From JAEVZK01 sp038202925 (GTDB taxonomy: Bacteria > Armatimonadota > Fimbriimonadia > Fimbriimonadales > Fimbriimonadaceae): DNA of 29,489 nucleotides. Of the stretch, positions 7,322 through 15,352 are shown piece by piece. A program made the translations under genes and the position numbers. Every line of letters begins with the position of its first letter. Within the stretch, counting starts at the first letter, position 1. The notes below the pieces were generated by a model. The model did not search any database. It worked only from the letters and a program-made list of their open reading frames with translations, and was not told where the DNA came from. The stretch covers positions 1-29,489 of the forward strand of contig JBBREM010000024.1 of assembly GCA_038202925.1 (NCBI GenBank). Direction: 5' to 3'.

Positions 7322-9630
7322 TTTGGCTTCAAGCCGACCTTCAGCGCCGCGTAGCCGTCGATCTGGAAATGCTCCACGCGAATCGTGTGGCGTCCAGCTG
7401 TGAGCTTCACATCCCGCGAGTAAGTGGTCGGACCCTGGTAGTGCCAGGCGTCTTGGATCAGCGGCTTTCCATCCAGCCAAAGTCTCGCGCCGTCGTCGGT
7501 AGTGAGATCCAAGACATAGTCGCCGGCGGGCAGTTCGAACGAGCCCTCGGCGACGGTGGCATAGTGATCGTTGCCTACCGATGGGTCGAAGGAGTAGCCG
7601 GCAAAGTCGAGCCGGTCTCTCTCCAGCGACTTGACCGGCGTCCCGTGAAAGATTTCCTGCAGACCGGCTTCATCGGGGTTAGCGTGATCCTTACTCGACT
7701 CGGGCTTCGACCACTTGTAGAGCTTCACCGTCCAATGAATCGGCGCGGAGAACTCGCGGTAGCTAAACCGTACCGGCTTGCCCGCCGGCGTCACGATCCC
7801 GCGATGGTCGGTCGTCGCCGATCCGACATATTCGAACTCCAACCTTAGATCAGCCGCATTCTTCGCGAGCCGGAATGAACCAGGCATTTCGCCGCTCGTC
7901 GACGATACCGTTCCGACACCCCTCTTGGAGACCAACCTCCAACGCCCTTTGGGGCCGAAGATCGAATATTTGCGCATCCCGCCCTCTGCCGATTTGGCCA
8001 CCACCCGAGGAGAGAGAAAATCGTAGGGCCCCCATTCGTCGATGATGATGTACTGCCGCCTGCGGAATTGGAATGGATAGTCCATGTCCGGCATATCCCC
8101 CGCCGGCATGAATCCGCCCTTCAGCGGAGCAGGTTCAAAGGCCGCCATTTCCCGCTGATGTAGGTCCTGGATGATCGATACCACCCTCGAGTCCCGCAGG
8201 AAACTCGGCTGCCAGGCTGGGCTCACGATCTGCGCCTTGGAGTCGTGCCACGCGTTCGTCGATGGGTCGATACCCCCCATCGCCGACTTCTCCGCGGTGA
8301 TCGAATTGTTCTCGAACCGTAGCCCCGAAGTGTCGCCCGTCGACTTCAGGGCCGCCTTGACCCAGTACAGGTCGTTGCCCGTGAACACGACGTCCTTCGT
8401 GTCGCGCACCGACAGGGCTGGATTCCCCGTGAGGAAGGTGTTGGCGGAAATCTTGTAGTCGTGGCTGACCGTGTCGTGGTGCTTTGGATATCCCCAATTC
8501 GGGTCCTGCGACTTGTTCTGCCAAAGCTGGATGCCAACCTTGTCCGAAAACTGGTTGGCGCGAATGGTGTTGTGCTGGCCGTGTTCGATCGCAATTGCCA
8601 CTTCGCTCTCGCTGAAGTGATTGCCGAGGAAGAGCGAGTCGAACGAGTATCCGCCCCACACGCCGTGCCAGCACTCCTGCACGAGGTTGTTCACGAACTT
8701 GTTTCGGCTGAAGGTCGCCTCGATGCCGTTCGTGGGGGCAAAGCTGAAATCATTGCCGTACACCAGGTTGTCGTTGCAGCCTCCCTCGCCGGTATCCATC
8801 GTGGTCTGCCCCGCCCAGAGGAAGAATCCGTCCCCGCCATGGGTCACTGAGTTGTAGGCGAACAGGTTGCGATTCGATTGCTCGTAGATCAAAATCCCCG
8901 CCGAATCCTGGCCGCGGTTGTAGATGCCGTGCGAATAGCCGCGCACGCACCAGTCGATCTTGTTGTGCATCACGCGGTTGTCGCTCGAGCGATACATCGC
9001 GAGGCCCAAGCCGGAGAGAAACGAAAAGTTGTTATTCCAGATTAGCCCCTTGTTGCACTGGGTGATCATCAGCCCGCATTGCCCGCCGAGGATTTTCGTC
9101 CCCCGCACTACGAAGTTGTCGCACCCCCGTAAGTAAATCCCGCCCGAGTAGCCTGGAATCCCCTCATCGGACCGGCCAAGAAGCCACTCGTCGTGGTCGT
9201 TCTTGTGGTAGCTCATCCAGTCGCTCTCGTCTTCTTTCTCAGGCGTCGACTTGAGGTGCTGCTTCCAGTTGTAGGAGAAATCGCAGTCCAGGATTTTCAG
9301 GCCAGGCACGTCTCGGGCGAGCAGGCCCACCTTGTAGCCTCGCGCCTTCAGGTTCTTGATCGTGACGTTCTTGCCGATCACTCGCACGGCGAGCCCCTTT
9401 CGTTGGTCGGGCTCGGTGGTTTCGGGGGTGCCGATCATCGTCGCCCCGTTGAAATCGACGGTAATGCCGTTGCCCTTTACCGTCACTACCGCTCGGTCGC
9501 TCTTCTCGTCGCCGCCTGGCAGGTTGAACCAGGTCCCTTTGACCTTGACGGAGCGGGTAATCACCAAGCCCGAGGTTAGGTTGATCGCTATGGCCTGCGC
9601 CGCAACTACGAATGCGAACGGAAGGAGCAT
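7318..9630 (-). CDS. Secreted right-handed beta-helix (NosD-like) protein with C-terminal PA14 domain
   Basis: 770 residues from ATG 9630, with a signal peptide (MLLPFAFVVAAQAIA). Residues ~60-470 are parallel beta-helix coils with repeated N-x-I/F rungs ('NNFVVRGTKILGGQ', 'GLIWNNNFSFLSG', 'NRVMHNKIDW', 'NLFAYNSVTHGG', 'NTIRANQFSDK'), as in pectate-lyase/NosD-type carbohydrate-active proteins. The last ~110 residues match PA14, a sugar-binding beta-barrel ('FELPAGDYVLDLTTDDGARLWLDGKPLI', 'VKLTAGRHTIRVEHF'). The likely role is binding or cleavage of an extracellular polysaccharide; no catalytic residues can be assigned. The frame extends to 9693, but TAACCT at 9638-9643 with a 7-nt gap and the signal peptide favour 9630. 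Confidence 0.82.
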   Translation of the reverse strand: MLLPFAFVVAAQAIAINLTSGLVITRSVKVKGTWFNLPGGDEKSDRAVVTVKGNGITVDFNGATMIGTPETTEPDQRKGLAVRVIGKNVTIKNLKARGYKVGLLARDVPGLKILDCDFSYNWKQHLKSTPEKEDESDWMSYHKNDHDEWLLGRSDEGIPGYSGGIYLRGCDNFVVRGTKILGGQCGLMITQCNKGLIWNNNFSFLSGLGLAMYRSSDNRVMHNKIDWCVRGYSHGIYNRGQDSAGILIYEQSNRNLFAYNSVTHGGDGFFLWAGQTTMDTGEGGCNDNLVYGNDFSFAPTNGIEATFSRNKFVNNLVQECWHGVWGGYSFDSLFLGNHFSESEVAIAIEHGQHNTIRANQFSDKVGIQLWQNKSQDPNWGYPKHHDTVSHDYKISANTFLTGNPALSVRDTKDVVFTGNDLYWVKAALKSTGDTSGLRFENNSITAEKSAMGGIDPSTNAWHDSKAQIVSPAWQPSFLRDSRVVSIIQDLHQREMAAFEPAPLKGGFMPAGDMPDMDYPFQFRRRQYIIIDEWGPYDFLSPRVVAKSAEGGMRKYSIFGPKGRWRLVSKRGVGTVSSTSGEMPGSFRLAKNAADLRLEFEYVGSATTDHRGIVTPAGKPVRFSYREFSAPIHWTVKLYKWSKPESSKDHANPDEAGLQEIFHGTPVKSLERDRLDFAGYSFDPSVGNDHYATVAEGSFELPAGDYVLDLTTDDGARLWLDGKPLIQDAWHYQGPTTYSRDVKLTAGRHTIRVEHFQIDGYAALKVGLKPK

Positions 9631-9637
9631 GTTCTGC

Positions 9638-9643
9638 AGGTTA
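9638..9643 (-). promoter_or_regulatory. -10 element of the beta-helix gene
   Basis: TAACCT with a 7-nt gap to the ATG at 9630. Confidence 0.4.
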
Positions 9644-9687
9644 CACGTCATTCCGCATCGAATGCGGCGATGGACGAACATCTTTGT

Positions 9688-9761
9688 AACCACCGAAGGC
9701 CACAGAACAACGCAGAGGCGTATCGTCGTTCTCTGTCCCCTTTTCTGTGCCTTCTGCGGTT
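9688..9761 (+). repeat. ~75-bp inverted-repeat element, copy 2
   Basis: AACCACCGAAGGCCACAGAA at the left and TTCTGTGCCTTCTGCGGTT at the right; same design and length as 7204-7278. The rest of the spacer to 9893 has no gene, only a degenerate GGGTTTCGCTCAGGAAGACG repeat remnant near 9842-9861. Confidence 0.72.
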
Positions 9762-9893
9762 AATTCCCTGATTTGCGGAGCCACGCGGTCGAAGTATCTC
9801 GCGTAACAACCGAGGTCCTTCTACTCCACCCCGATGGTTCGGGGTTTCGCTCAGGAAGACGATGCGGTTAACCGGCGCATGGCTGGAACGCGT

Positions 9894-9899
9894 TACACT
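9894..9899 (+). promoter_or_regulatory. -10 element of the PF04020 gene
   Basis: TACACT with a 12-nt gap to the ATG at 9912; implies at most a few untranslated bases. Confidence 0.4.
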
Positions 9900-9911
9900 A
9901 ACCGGTACGCG

Positions 9912-10307
9912 ATGACGAAGCTTTTCCTGCGCTGGATCCTGCTCGCCTTTTCCGTGATCGCGGCGTCGCTCGTCAGCCAGGCGCTCGACCTCGGCTTCAA
10001 GACCGACGTCAGCGGCATCGCCGGCTTCAGCCAGCTTCTGCTCGGCGTCTTCGTCCTCAGCTTCCTCAATGCCACCATCGGGCGCGTCATCAAGTTCCTC
10101 ACCCTGCCGCTAAGCTGCATCACGCTCGGCTTGTTCTCACTCGTTATCAACGCCGTTGTCCTGATGTTGGCGGCGTCCCTGCATTTGGGCTTCGAGATCA
10201 CGAAGAGCGGCTTTCAGGCTTTCGTCGCCGCGTTTATCGCGAGTCTAATGATCGCCTTCATCAGCGGAGTGCTCGGCATGTTCCTGCCGGACGATAAGGA
10301 TGAATAA
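9912..10307 (+). CDS. Phage-holin-4 / YvlD-like family membrane protein (PF04020)
   Basis: 131 residues with four hydrophobic segments, at about 5-22, 35-55, 58-85 and 97-122. The pattern 'FLNATIGRVIKFLTLPLSCITLGLFSLVINAVVLMLA' is the diagnostic core of PF04020 ('N..I.P.L..L.LPl.ilTLGLf.lviNal.l.l'). These are small integral membrane proteins of unclear function; despite the family name there is no phage context. The frame continues upstream to 9834, but those residues are not conserved and the TACACT box and ATG at 9912 give the better start. Confidence 0.85.
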   Translation: MTKLFLRWILLAFSVIAASLVSQALDLGFKTDVSGIAGFSQLLLGVFVLSFLNATIGRVIKFLTLPLSCITLGLFSLVINAVVLMLAASLHLGFEITKSGFQAFVAAFIASLMIAFISGVLGMFLPDDKDE

Positions 10308-10311
10308 GGGC

Positions 10312-10425
10312 GGGTATTGGGGTGTTGGGTATCAGGTATTTGCCGCTTCACGGGTCGCTGACGCCTTAGTCTCGAACACCCAACATTCAACACTCAATAC
10401 CCAATACCCAATACCAAATACCCTC
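10312..10425 (+). repeat. Two-armed heptad-type repeat (GGTATTG... / ...CAATACC)
   Basis: The left arm (10312-10341) is built from GGGTATTGGGGTGTTGGGTA-type units. The right arm (10381-10424) is built from CAACACTCAATACCCAATAC-type units, with CCCAATA repeated. The arms are inverted copies around a 40-nt non-repetitive centre. No gene. It lies between the PF04020 gene and yvcK. Confidence 0.8.
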
Positions 10426-10438
10426 CCCTGGTGGCCCC

Positions 10439-11746
10439 ATGAGTAGGCGCTACCGGCTGCGACGAATGCTCGCTCCTACTGCGGGTCTGCGCAAGGCCGT
10501 AGCCGCTGGCTTCTTTGGCCTCATCTGTCTCGCCATCGGGGTTGCGCTCAGCTTCAAGGTTATCATCCAGCCGGGGCTAGACTGGCTCGCCACCGCCACC
10601 CGAGGGACTTTGAGCTACGCGGTCGGCGAGAACGATCTCGACATGGCGGTATGGCTCGCTGGCGGGATATTACTTGGCCTGGGCATCGTTCTCATCGTTA
10701 TCGGCGTGCGCAACACGTTCCGGCACATGGTCGAGACGATCGCGCCGGGGGTGACGAGCGGCCTCGCCGACGTGTACGTGCGGCGCCAGAAGCTCGCCCA
10801 GGGGCCGCGCATCGTCGCGCTCGGCGGCGGCACCGGTCTGAGCACCATGCTTCGTGGACTCAAGGTGCATAGCAGCAACATCACCGCGATCGTGACCGTC
10901 AGCGACGACGGCGGCAGCAGCGGCCGGCTGATCAAGGAAAAGGGCATGATCCCCCCCGGCGACATCCGCAACTGCCTGGTCGCCCTTGCCGATGCGGAGC
11001 GCTCGATGACCGACCTCTTCCAGCATCGCTTTCAGAAAGACAGCGGCAATCTCAGCGGGCATGCCGTGGGCAATCTGCTGATCGCGGCGCTCGTCGATCA
11101 GGCTCGCGGCGACTTCGAGAAAGCCATCGAGATGGCCTCCGACGTTCTGAACATCCGCGGCCGCGTCGTGCCCGCAACCTTGGACCACGTCACCCTCAGA
11201 GCGCTGCTCAATAACGGTCAGGAGATCTGCGGCGAGACGGCGATTGTCGAGGCGGGACATCGGATCAAAAAGATCTATCTCGATCCGCCCGACGTCCACC
11301 CCCACAAGGCCGCCCTCGAAGCCATTCGCGACGCCGACCTGATCTGCATCGGCCCCGGCAGTGTCTACACCAGCATCATCCCCAACCTTCTCGTGCCAGG
11401 CCTCGCGCAGGGCCTCAAAGAAACGCAGGCGGTGAAGGTCTACATCTGCAACGTGATGACCCAGCCGGGCGAAAGCGATTCGTTCAGCGCCAGCGAGCAT
11501 GTCACCGCGATTCTTACGAATACCGAGAGCCGCATCTTCGACTACGTACTCGTCAATACCGGTGTGCCTAGCGAAGCGAGCGTCGAGAAATACCGCGAGT
11601 CCGGCCAGTTCCTCGTCGATGCCGATGTCGATCGCATCCGTGCGATGGGCTTCCGGCCGATTCTCGGCGACTACACGAGCGAATCCGATTTCGTCCGCCA
11701 CGACCCGCTCAAGGTGGCCACGCGGCTTATGGCGCTCCTTCGTTGA
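10439..11746 (+). CDS. yvcK: YvcK family protein (gluconeogenesis factor / CofD-like) with N-terminal membrane helices
   Basis: 435 residues. Two transmembrane helices (about 18-42 and 68-90) precede the YvcK domain, which starts near residue 120 with 'IVALGGGTGLSTMLRGLK'. Then come 'IVTVSDDGGSSGRL', 'PPGDIRNCLVALAD', 'GHAVGNLL' and 'IGPGSVYTSIIPNLLVPG', all hallmarks of the family. YvcK proteins bind UDP-sugars and affect cell-wall precursor supply and growth on gluconeogenic carbon sources. The membrane-anchored form occurs in several phyla. The usual partners rapZ and whiA are absent; guanylate kinase follows after a repeat-filled gap of 90 nt. Confidence 0.92.
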   Translation: MSRRYRLRRMLAPTAGLRKAVAAGFFGLICLAIGVALSFKVIIQPGLDWLATATRGTLSYAVGENDLDMAVWLAGGILLGLGIVLIVIGVRNTFRHMVETIAPGVTSGLADVYVRRQKLAQGPRIVALGGGTGLSTMLRGLKVHSSNITAIVTVSDDGGSSGRLIKEKGMIPPGDIRNCLVALADAERSMTDLFQHRFQKDSGNLSGHAVGNLLIAALVDQARGDFEKAIEMASDVLNIRGRVVPATLDHVTLRALLNNGQEICGETAIVEAGHRIKKIYLDPPDVHPHKAALEAIRDADLICIGPGSVYTSIIPNLLVPGLAQGLKETQAVKVYICNVMTQPGESDSFSASEHVTAILTNTESRIFDYVLVNTGVPSEASVEKYRESGQFLVDADVDRIRAMGFRPILGDYTSESDFVRHDPLKVATRLMALLR

Positions 11747-11823
11747 TTGTGGATTGTCAATTGTGGATAGACCTTTTAGCTGTGTCTCTGAGGGCTCAAG
11801 CCTTAATCCACAATCCACAATCC
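11745..11823 (+). repeat. Two-armed heptad-type repeat (GGATTGT / ACAATCC)
   Basis: Left arm GATTGTGGATTGTCAATTGT, right arm ATCCACAATCCACAATCC, inverted relative to each other around ~35 nt. Same design as 10312-10425 but with a different heptad. It fills the yvcK-gmk gap and can fold into a long hairpin. Confidence 0.78.
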
Positions 11824-11836
11824 GGCGGTGCCCCTA

Positions 11837-12382
11837 ATGGCGGGCAAACTTGTCATCTTCAGCGGCCCAAGCGGCGTGGGCAAAGACACCGTGCTCAACG
11901 CCTGGACCGCTCGCAACCCCCGCGTCCAGCGCGTGGTCGCCTACACCACCCGCGCACCCCGGCCGGGCGAAGTCGAGGGCGTCGATTACAATTTCGTGCC
12001 TCTCGATCAGTTCCACAAGATGGCCAGCGATGGAGCGTTTCTCGAGCACAAAGAGGTCTTCGGCAATTGGTACGCCACGCCGTTGACCGACCTGGATCGG
12101 ATGCTCGACGAGGACAAGATCGCAGTGCTCAAGATCGACGTTCAGGGAGCCTTGTCAGCAATGGCGCTGCGTGCCGACGCGCTCACCGTCTTCATCATGC
12201 CGCCCTCGGAGGAGGAACTGGAACGCCGCATTCGTGGGCGGGCCACTGACGCGTCGGATGTCATCGAGCGGAGGCTGCGGAATGCCCGCGAAGAAATGGC
12301 CCTCGCCTCGCGCTACCGGCATGTGTTGGTCAATCACGACGTCGAGGAGCTTGTCAAGGAGCTTGAAACGCTTGTGAGATAA
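11837..12382 (+). CDS. gmk: Guanylate kinase
   Basis: 181 residues. The Walker A loop 'FSGPSGVGKDT' is near residue 8-18. It is followed by the GMP-binding segment 'YTTRAPRPGEVEGVDYNFV' and 'FLEHKEVFGNWYATP', then 'DIDVQGA'-type Walker B ('VLKIDVQGA') and the lid 'RIRGRATDASDVIERRL'. It phosphorylates GMP to GDP in the cytoplasm. ATG 11837 is chosen because MAGKLVIFSGPSG matches the family start; an in-frame GTG at 11828 would add three residues. No -10 hexamer at the usual distance, so it probably depends on yvcK transcription. Confidence 0.95.
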   Translation: MAGKLVIFSGPSGVGKDTVLNAWTARNPRVQRVVAYTTRAPRPGEVEGVDYNFVPLDQFHKMASDGAFLEHKEVFGNWYATPLTDLDRMLDEDKIAVLKIDVQGALSAMALRADALTVFIMPPSEEELERRIRGRATDASDVIERRLRNAREEMALASRYRHVLVNHDVEELVKELETLVR

Positions 12383-12389
12383 TCGCTTT

Positions 12390-12630
12390 GTCATCCTGGC
12401 AGTGAGCCGGCGAACTGAAAGGATCTATCTGTAGTTGACACGTGCCCGATAGCCGGGCGACTCGGTGTCAGCTCAGTAGTGTCATTCCGAGCGAGAACTC
12501 GACCCGCAGGGCGAGTCGAGGAATCTGCCTATAGTCCCCGCCTGTTTACCAACATGCGTCGTCAGTGTCAGGTCCCTCGGCTCCGTTCGGGATGACAAGA
12601 GATAACAATCCGCAATCCACAATCCACAAT
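12390..12630 (+). repeat. Repeat cluster in the gmk-ABC spacer
   Basis: The 283-nt gap holds no gene. It contains three copies of the CTCGGCTTCGCTCGGGAT-type palindrome (12390-12424, 12481-12525, and 12571-12596 in opposite orientation). A two-step hairpin TGACAC-GCCCG / CGGGC-GTGTCA lies at about 12436-12470. A one-armed heptad run of CAATCCA units is at 12605-12630. The cluster ends just upstream of the promoter of the ABC gene. Confidence 0.72.
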
Positions 12631-12649
12631 GCCCGCGAAGCCGCTATCA

Positions 12650-12655
12650 TAGAAT
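12650..12655 (+). promoter_or_regulatory. -10 element of the ABC fusion gene
   Basis: TAGAAT with a 10-nt gap to the ATG at 12666; an overlapping TATCAT lies five bases further up. Confidence 0.4.
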
Positions 12656-12665
12656 CCGCAACGCG

Positions 12666-15071
12666 ATGAAGCGCCTGCTCCTTCTGCCGATCCTCCTCCT
12701 CGCCGCGCTCGCTTGCGCCCAGGAGACGACGATCAGCATGATGGCGGGGGCGGCGTATGGCATCCCGCCGAAGGAAGCGACCTCGACCAACTCCATCGTC
12801 CGCCGCGCCGCGTTTGAGGAGTTTCACCGGCAGAACCCGGACATCCGCATCGTCAACGCGGGCGGCCTCCCTCTAGCCGGCGATCAGGCAGACAACATGT
12901 TCCTGATGGCGATGGCGGGGGCGACTCCGCCAGATGTGTTTTACGTCAATTTCCGGCAGTATTACACCTATCTCGACCAGGGCTTCTGCCGCCGACTCGA
13001 CGATCTGATCGCGAGTGATTCGCACGCGCTCGACCGCGCGAATCCGCTGATTATGAATGTGGTCAAGAGCTACGACGGCCACATCTATGCGATCCCCTTT
13101 TTCCAGGTGGCGCTTGCCCTTTACTACCGGCGGGACCATTTTGTCGAGGCGGGACTCGATCCCTCCAAGCCCCCGCGGAACTGGGACGAGTTCTACGCTT
13201 ATGCGCAGAAGCTGACCCAGAAAGGGCGATTCGGCTTCGCCTTTTCCTCGCCGCCCGGGTATCAGTGGTCGAACTTCCTCTACCAGGCGGGAGGCGAATC
13301 GGTCGGGCAGGACGCGCAGGGCAACTGGCAATCGAAGATCAACACGCCCGCCGGCGCGGCGGCGGTCGATTACTTCCGCAAGCTCGTGCTGAACAAGTGG
13401 AAAGGGCCCGACGGCAAGGTTATCGGTCCGGCGGCGAGCATTTCGACCAAGTGGCGGGACGACCAGCGTCTCGACAAGGTATCGATGTGGTTCGACTATA
13501 CGAACGACGTGATCATGCAAGGGATGGCGGATATCCCGCCCTCGCTGATCGGCGTCGCCGCGATGCCTGCGGGGCCGGGAGGTCAGAGCAACGAGATTAA
13601 CGCCGGGATGTGGGCGATCAACGCCCAGCTCAAAGACCGCAAGAAGATCGAGGCCTGCTGGCGCTTCATCCGCTTCATGGCGGGAGAGGACGCCGCGCGG
13701 ATCAACACCGAGAAAGCCGTCGAGCTCGGCATGGGCACACTCGTTAATCCGCTGTATCTCAAGCGCTTCGGGTACGACGACTTGCTTGATCAGGTCGACC
13801 CCGAGTACGTGAAGGCGAACGAGTCGCTGTTCCAAACTGGCCATCCGGAGCCGTATGGCCGCAACTGCCAGCAGGTCTACGCGGCGCTCGACAACGCGCT
13901 AGACGAAGCTCGCCTGAACCCTACCAAGCCGGCCAGCGAGATCCTGCGCAAGACCGAGCAGGAGATGAATCAGAAGCTCATCGGCTACATCCCGGCGGAG
14001 CAGCTTGCGAGGGGCCGGGGCTGGGCGCTGGGAATCAGCATCGCGCTCGGGCTTGCGATCATTCTGATCGTCACACGTGAGATCGGGAAGGCGCGGCGGC
14101 GCAAGGAGGTCTTTGTCGAGCGCCTTCCGGCGGGGCTCCCGCGAGCGCGGGTCTACCGATTCATGGCGATCTGCCTCGCGCCCGCCGTGCTGACCATTTT
14201 GCTCTGGTCCTACTATCCGCTCGCGCGCGGCCTGATCATCGCATTTCAGGACTACAAAGTCGTGCAGCCGGCGAAGTGGGTGGGCTTCGATAATTTCGTC
14301 GGCGTCTTCACTCAGCCGCTGTTCTACCAATCACTGCTCAACAGCTTCTATTACGTGGGCTTGACCCTGCTGATCGGGTTCTTTTTGCCCATCGTGCTTG
14401 CCATCGCACTGAACGAAATTCCGCGAGCGAAGCTCTTCTTCCGCACGGTTTTCTATCTGCCCGCGATGACGAGCGCGATTCTCATCGCCTTTGTGTGGAA
14501 GCAGTTCTACGACAAGACCGATCAGGGGCTTTTGAACTCGGTCCTCGCGCCGTTCATCCAGCACGTGCTGAATCCGATCTGGCACGGCTTTCTTGGCCGC
14601 GCGGAGATTCCGCTAGCGAACGACTGGTTGGGCAATCCGTCCCTGGCAATCTTCGCCGTGGTTCTGCCGGGGATCTGGGCGGGGGCCGGGCCGGGGTCTA
14701 TTTTGTACTTGGCAGCGCTGAAGAATATCTCCGAGGATCGCTACGAAGCGGCTGATCTTGACGGCGCGAACTGGTGGCAGAAGATTCGCTACATCACGCT
14801 TCCCGGGCTGAAGCCGCTGATTTTGATTAATCTGCTCGGCGTCTTTATCGGCTCGTTCAAGGCGGCGGAGAATATCTTGGTGCTGACCAACGGCGGCCCG
14901 CTCAACTCCACTCGGACGATCGGGCTCGAGGTCTGGCAGAACGCGTTCATGTATCTCAAGTTCGGGTACGCAACGGCAGCGGCGTGGGTGATGGGGGCGA
15001 TTTTGATCGGCTTCACCGTCATCCAGATTCGCAATCTGACCAAGATGAAGTTCACCGCCGCGCGCCTGTAG
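12666..15071 (+). CDS. Fused sugar ABC transporter: extracellular binding protein + MalF/UgpA-type permease
   Basis: 801 residues carrying two normally separate subunits. A signal sequence (MKRLLLLPILLLAALACAQ) leads into a family-1 solute-binding domain (about 20-445; 'FHRQNPDIRIVNAGG', 'PPDVFYVNFRQYYTYLDQGF', 'FFQVALALYYRRDHFVEAGLDPSKPPRNWDEF'). A membrane helix (about 452-470) and a charged linker connect to a CUT1-type permease domain (about 495-795), with 'APAVLTILLWSYYPLARGLIIAFQDY' and the ATPase-docking EAA loop 'YEAADLDGANWWQKIRYITLPGL' near 692-713. It would capture and import a sugar or oligosaccharide. No second permease and no ATPase gene is adjacent; a tRNA follows. The TAG stop lies inside a palindromic repeat. 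Confidence 0.88.
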   Translation: MKRLLLLPILLLAALACAQETTISMMAGAAYGIPPKEATSTNSIVRRAAFEEFHRQNPDIRIVNAGGLPLAGDQADNMFLMAMAGATPPDVFYVNFRQYYTYLDQGFCRRLDDLIASDSHALDRANPLIMNVVKSYDGHIYAIPFFQVALALYYRRDHFVEAGLDPSKPPRNWDEFYAYAQKLTQKGRFGFAFSSPPGYQWSNFLYQAGGESVGQDAQGNWQSKINTPAGAAAVDYFRKLVLNKWKGPDGKVIGPAASISTKWRDDQRLDKVSMWFDYTNDVIMQGMADIPPSLIGVAAMPAGPGGQSNEINAGMWAINAQLKDRKKIEACWRFIRFMAGEDAARINTEKAVELGMGTLVNPLYLKRFGYDDLLDQVDPEYVKANESLFQTGHPEPYGRNCQQVYAALDNALDEARLNPTKPASEILRKTEQEMNQKLIGYIPAEQLARGRGWALGISIALGLAIILIVTREIGKARRRKEVFVERLPAGLPRARVYRFMAICLAPAVLTILLWSYYPLARGLIIAFQDYKVVQPAKWVGFDNFVGVFTQPLFYQSLLNSFYYVGLTLLIGFFLPIVLAIALNEIPRAKLFFRTVFYLPAMTSAILIAFVWKQFYDKTDQGLLNSVLAPFIQHVLNPIWHGFLGRAEIPLANDWLGNPSLAIFAVVLPGIWAGAGPGSILYLAALKNISEDRYEAADLDGANWWQKIRYITLPGLKPLILINLLGVFIGSFKAAENILVLTNGGPLNSTRTIGLEVWQNAFMYLKFGYATAAAWVMGAILIGFTVIQIRNLTKMKFTAARL

Positions 15072-15158
15072 GGGCATGAGTATTGAGTGTTGATTGTTGA
15101 GTGGCGTGCCATGCCCGGGGCCTGCCGGCGACGTGTAGGGGCATGGCGTGCCATGCCC
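15068..15158 (+). repeat. Duplicated palindrome GTAGGGGCATG|GCGTGCCATGCCC, one copy interrupted
   Basis: Copy 2 (15135-15158) is the intact 24-nt palindrome. In copy 1 the halves lie at 15068-15078 and 15104-15116, split by a 25-nt run of TTGAGTG-type units (15079-15103). The stop codon of the ABC gene (15069-15071) is part of copy 1. Confidence 0.85.
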
Positions 15159-15200
15159 GCACCGTGCAGCCGACGTGGGTATCGGCACTCCATCAAGATG

Positions 15201-15206
15201 TACACT
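15201..15206 (+). promoter_or_regulatory. -10 element of tRNA-Leu
   Basis: TACACT ends 10 nt before the mature tRNA 5' end. Confidence 0.4.
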
Positions 15207-15216
15207 CCCCCGAGGT

Positions 15217-15302
15217 GCCCGGGTGGTGGAATGGTAGACACAGGGGACTTAAAATCCCTTGCTCGCAAGAGCGTGCGAGTTCGACTCTCGCCCCGGGCAC
15301 CA
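15217..15302 (+). tRNA. tRNA-Leu (anticodon UAA)
   Basis: 86 nt with encoded CCA. The acceptor stem GCCCGGG pairs with CCCGGGC, followed by discriminator A and CCA. The anticodon stem is GGGA-CTTAAAA-TCCC with TAA at the centre. A long variable arm (TGCTCGCAAGAGCG) identifies a class II tRNA, and the T-loop is GTTCGACTC within GCGAG/CTCGC. It reads UUA and UUG. Confidence 0.95.
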
Positions 15303-15352
15303 TGAACCGAATCCAGCCAGCCACAACCGGCTTCAGAACTTTTTTACTATCC

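Noticed and set aside
9834..9911. 26-codon extension of the PF04020 membrane protein
   Set aside because: Polar, unconserved, and it would start upstream of the TACACT box; ATG 9912 begins directly before the first helix.
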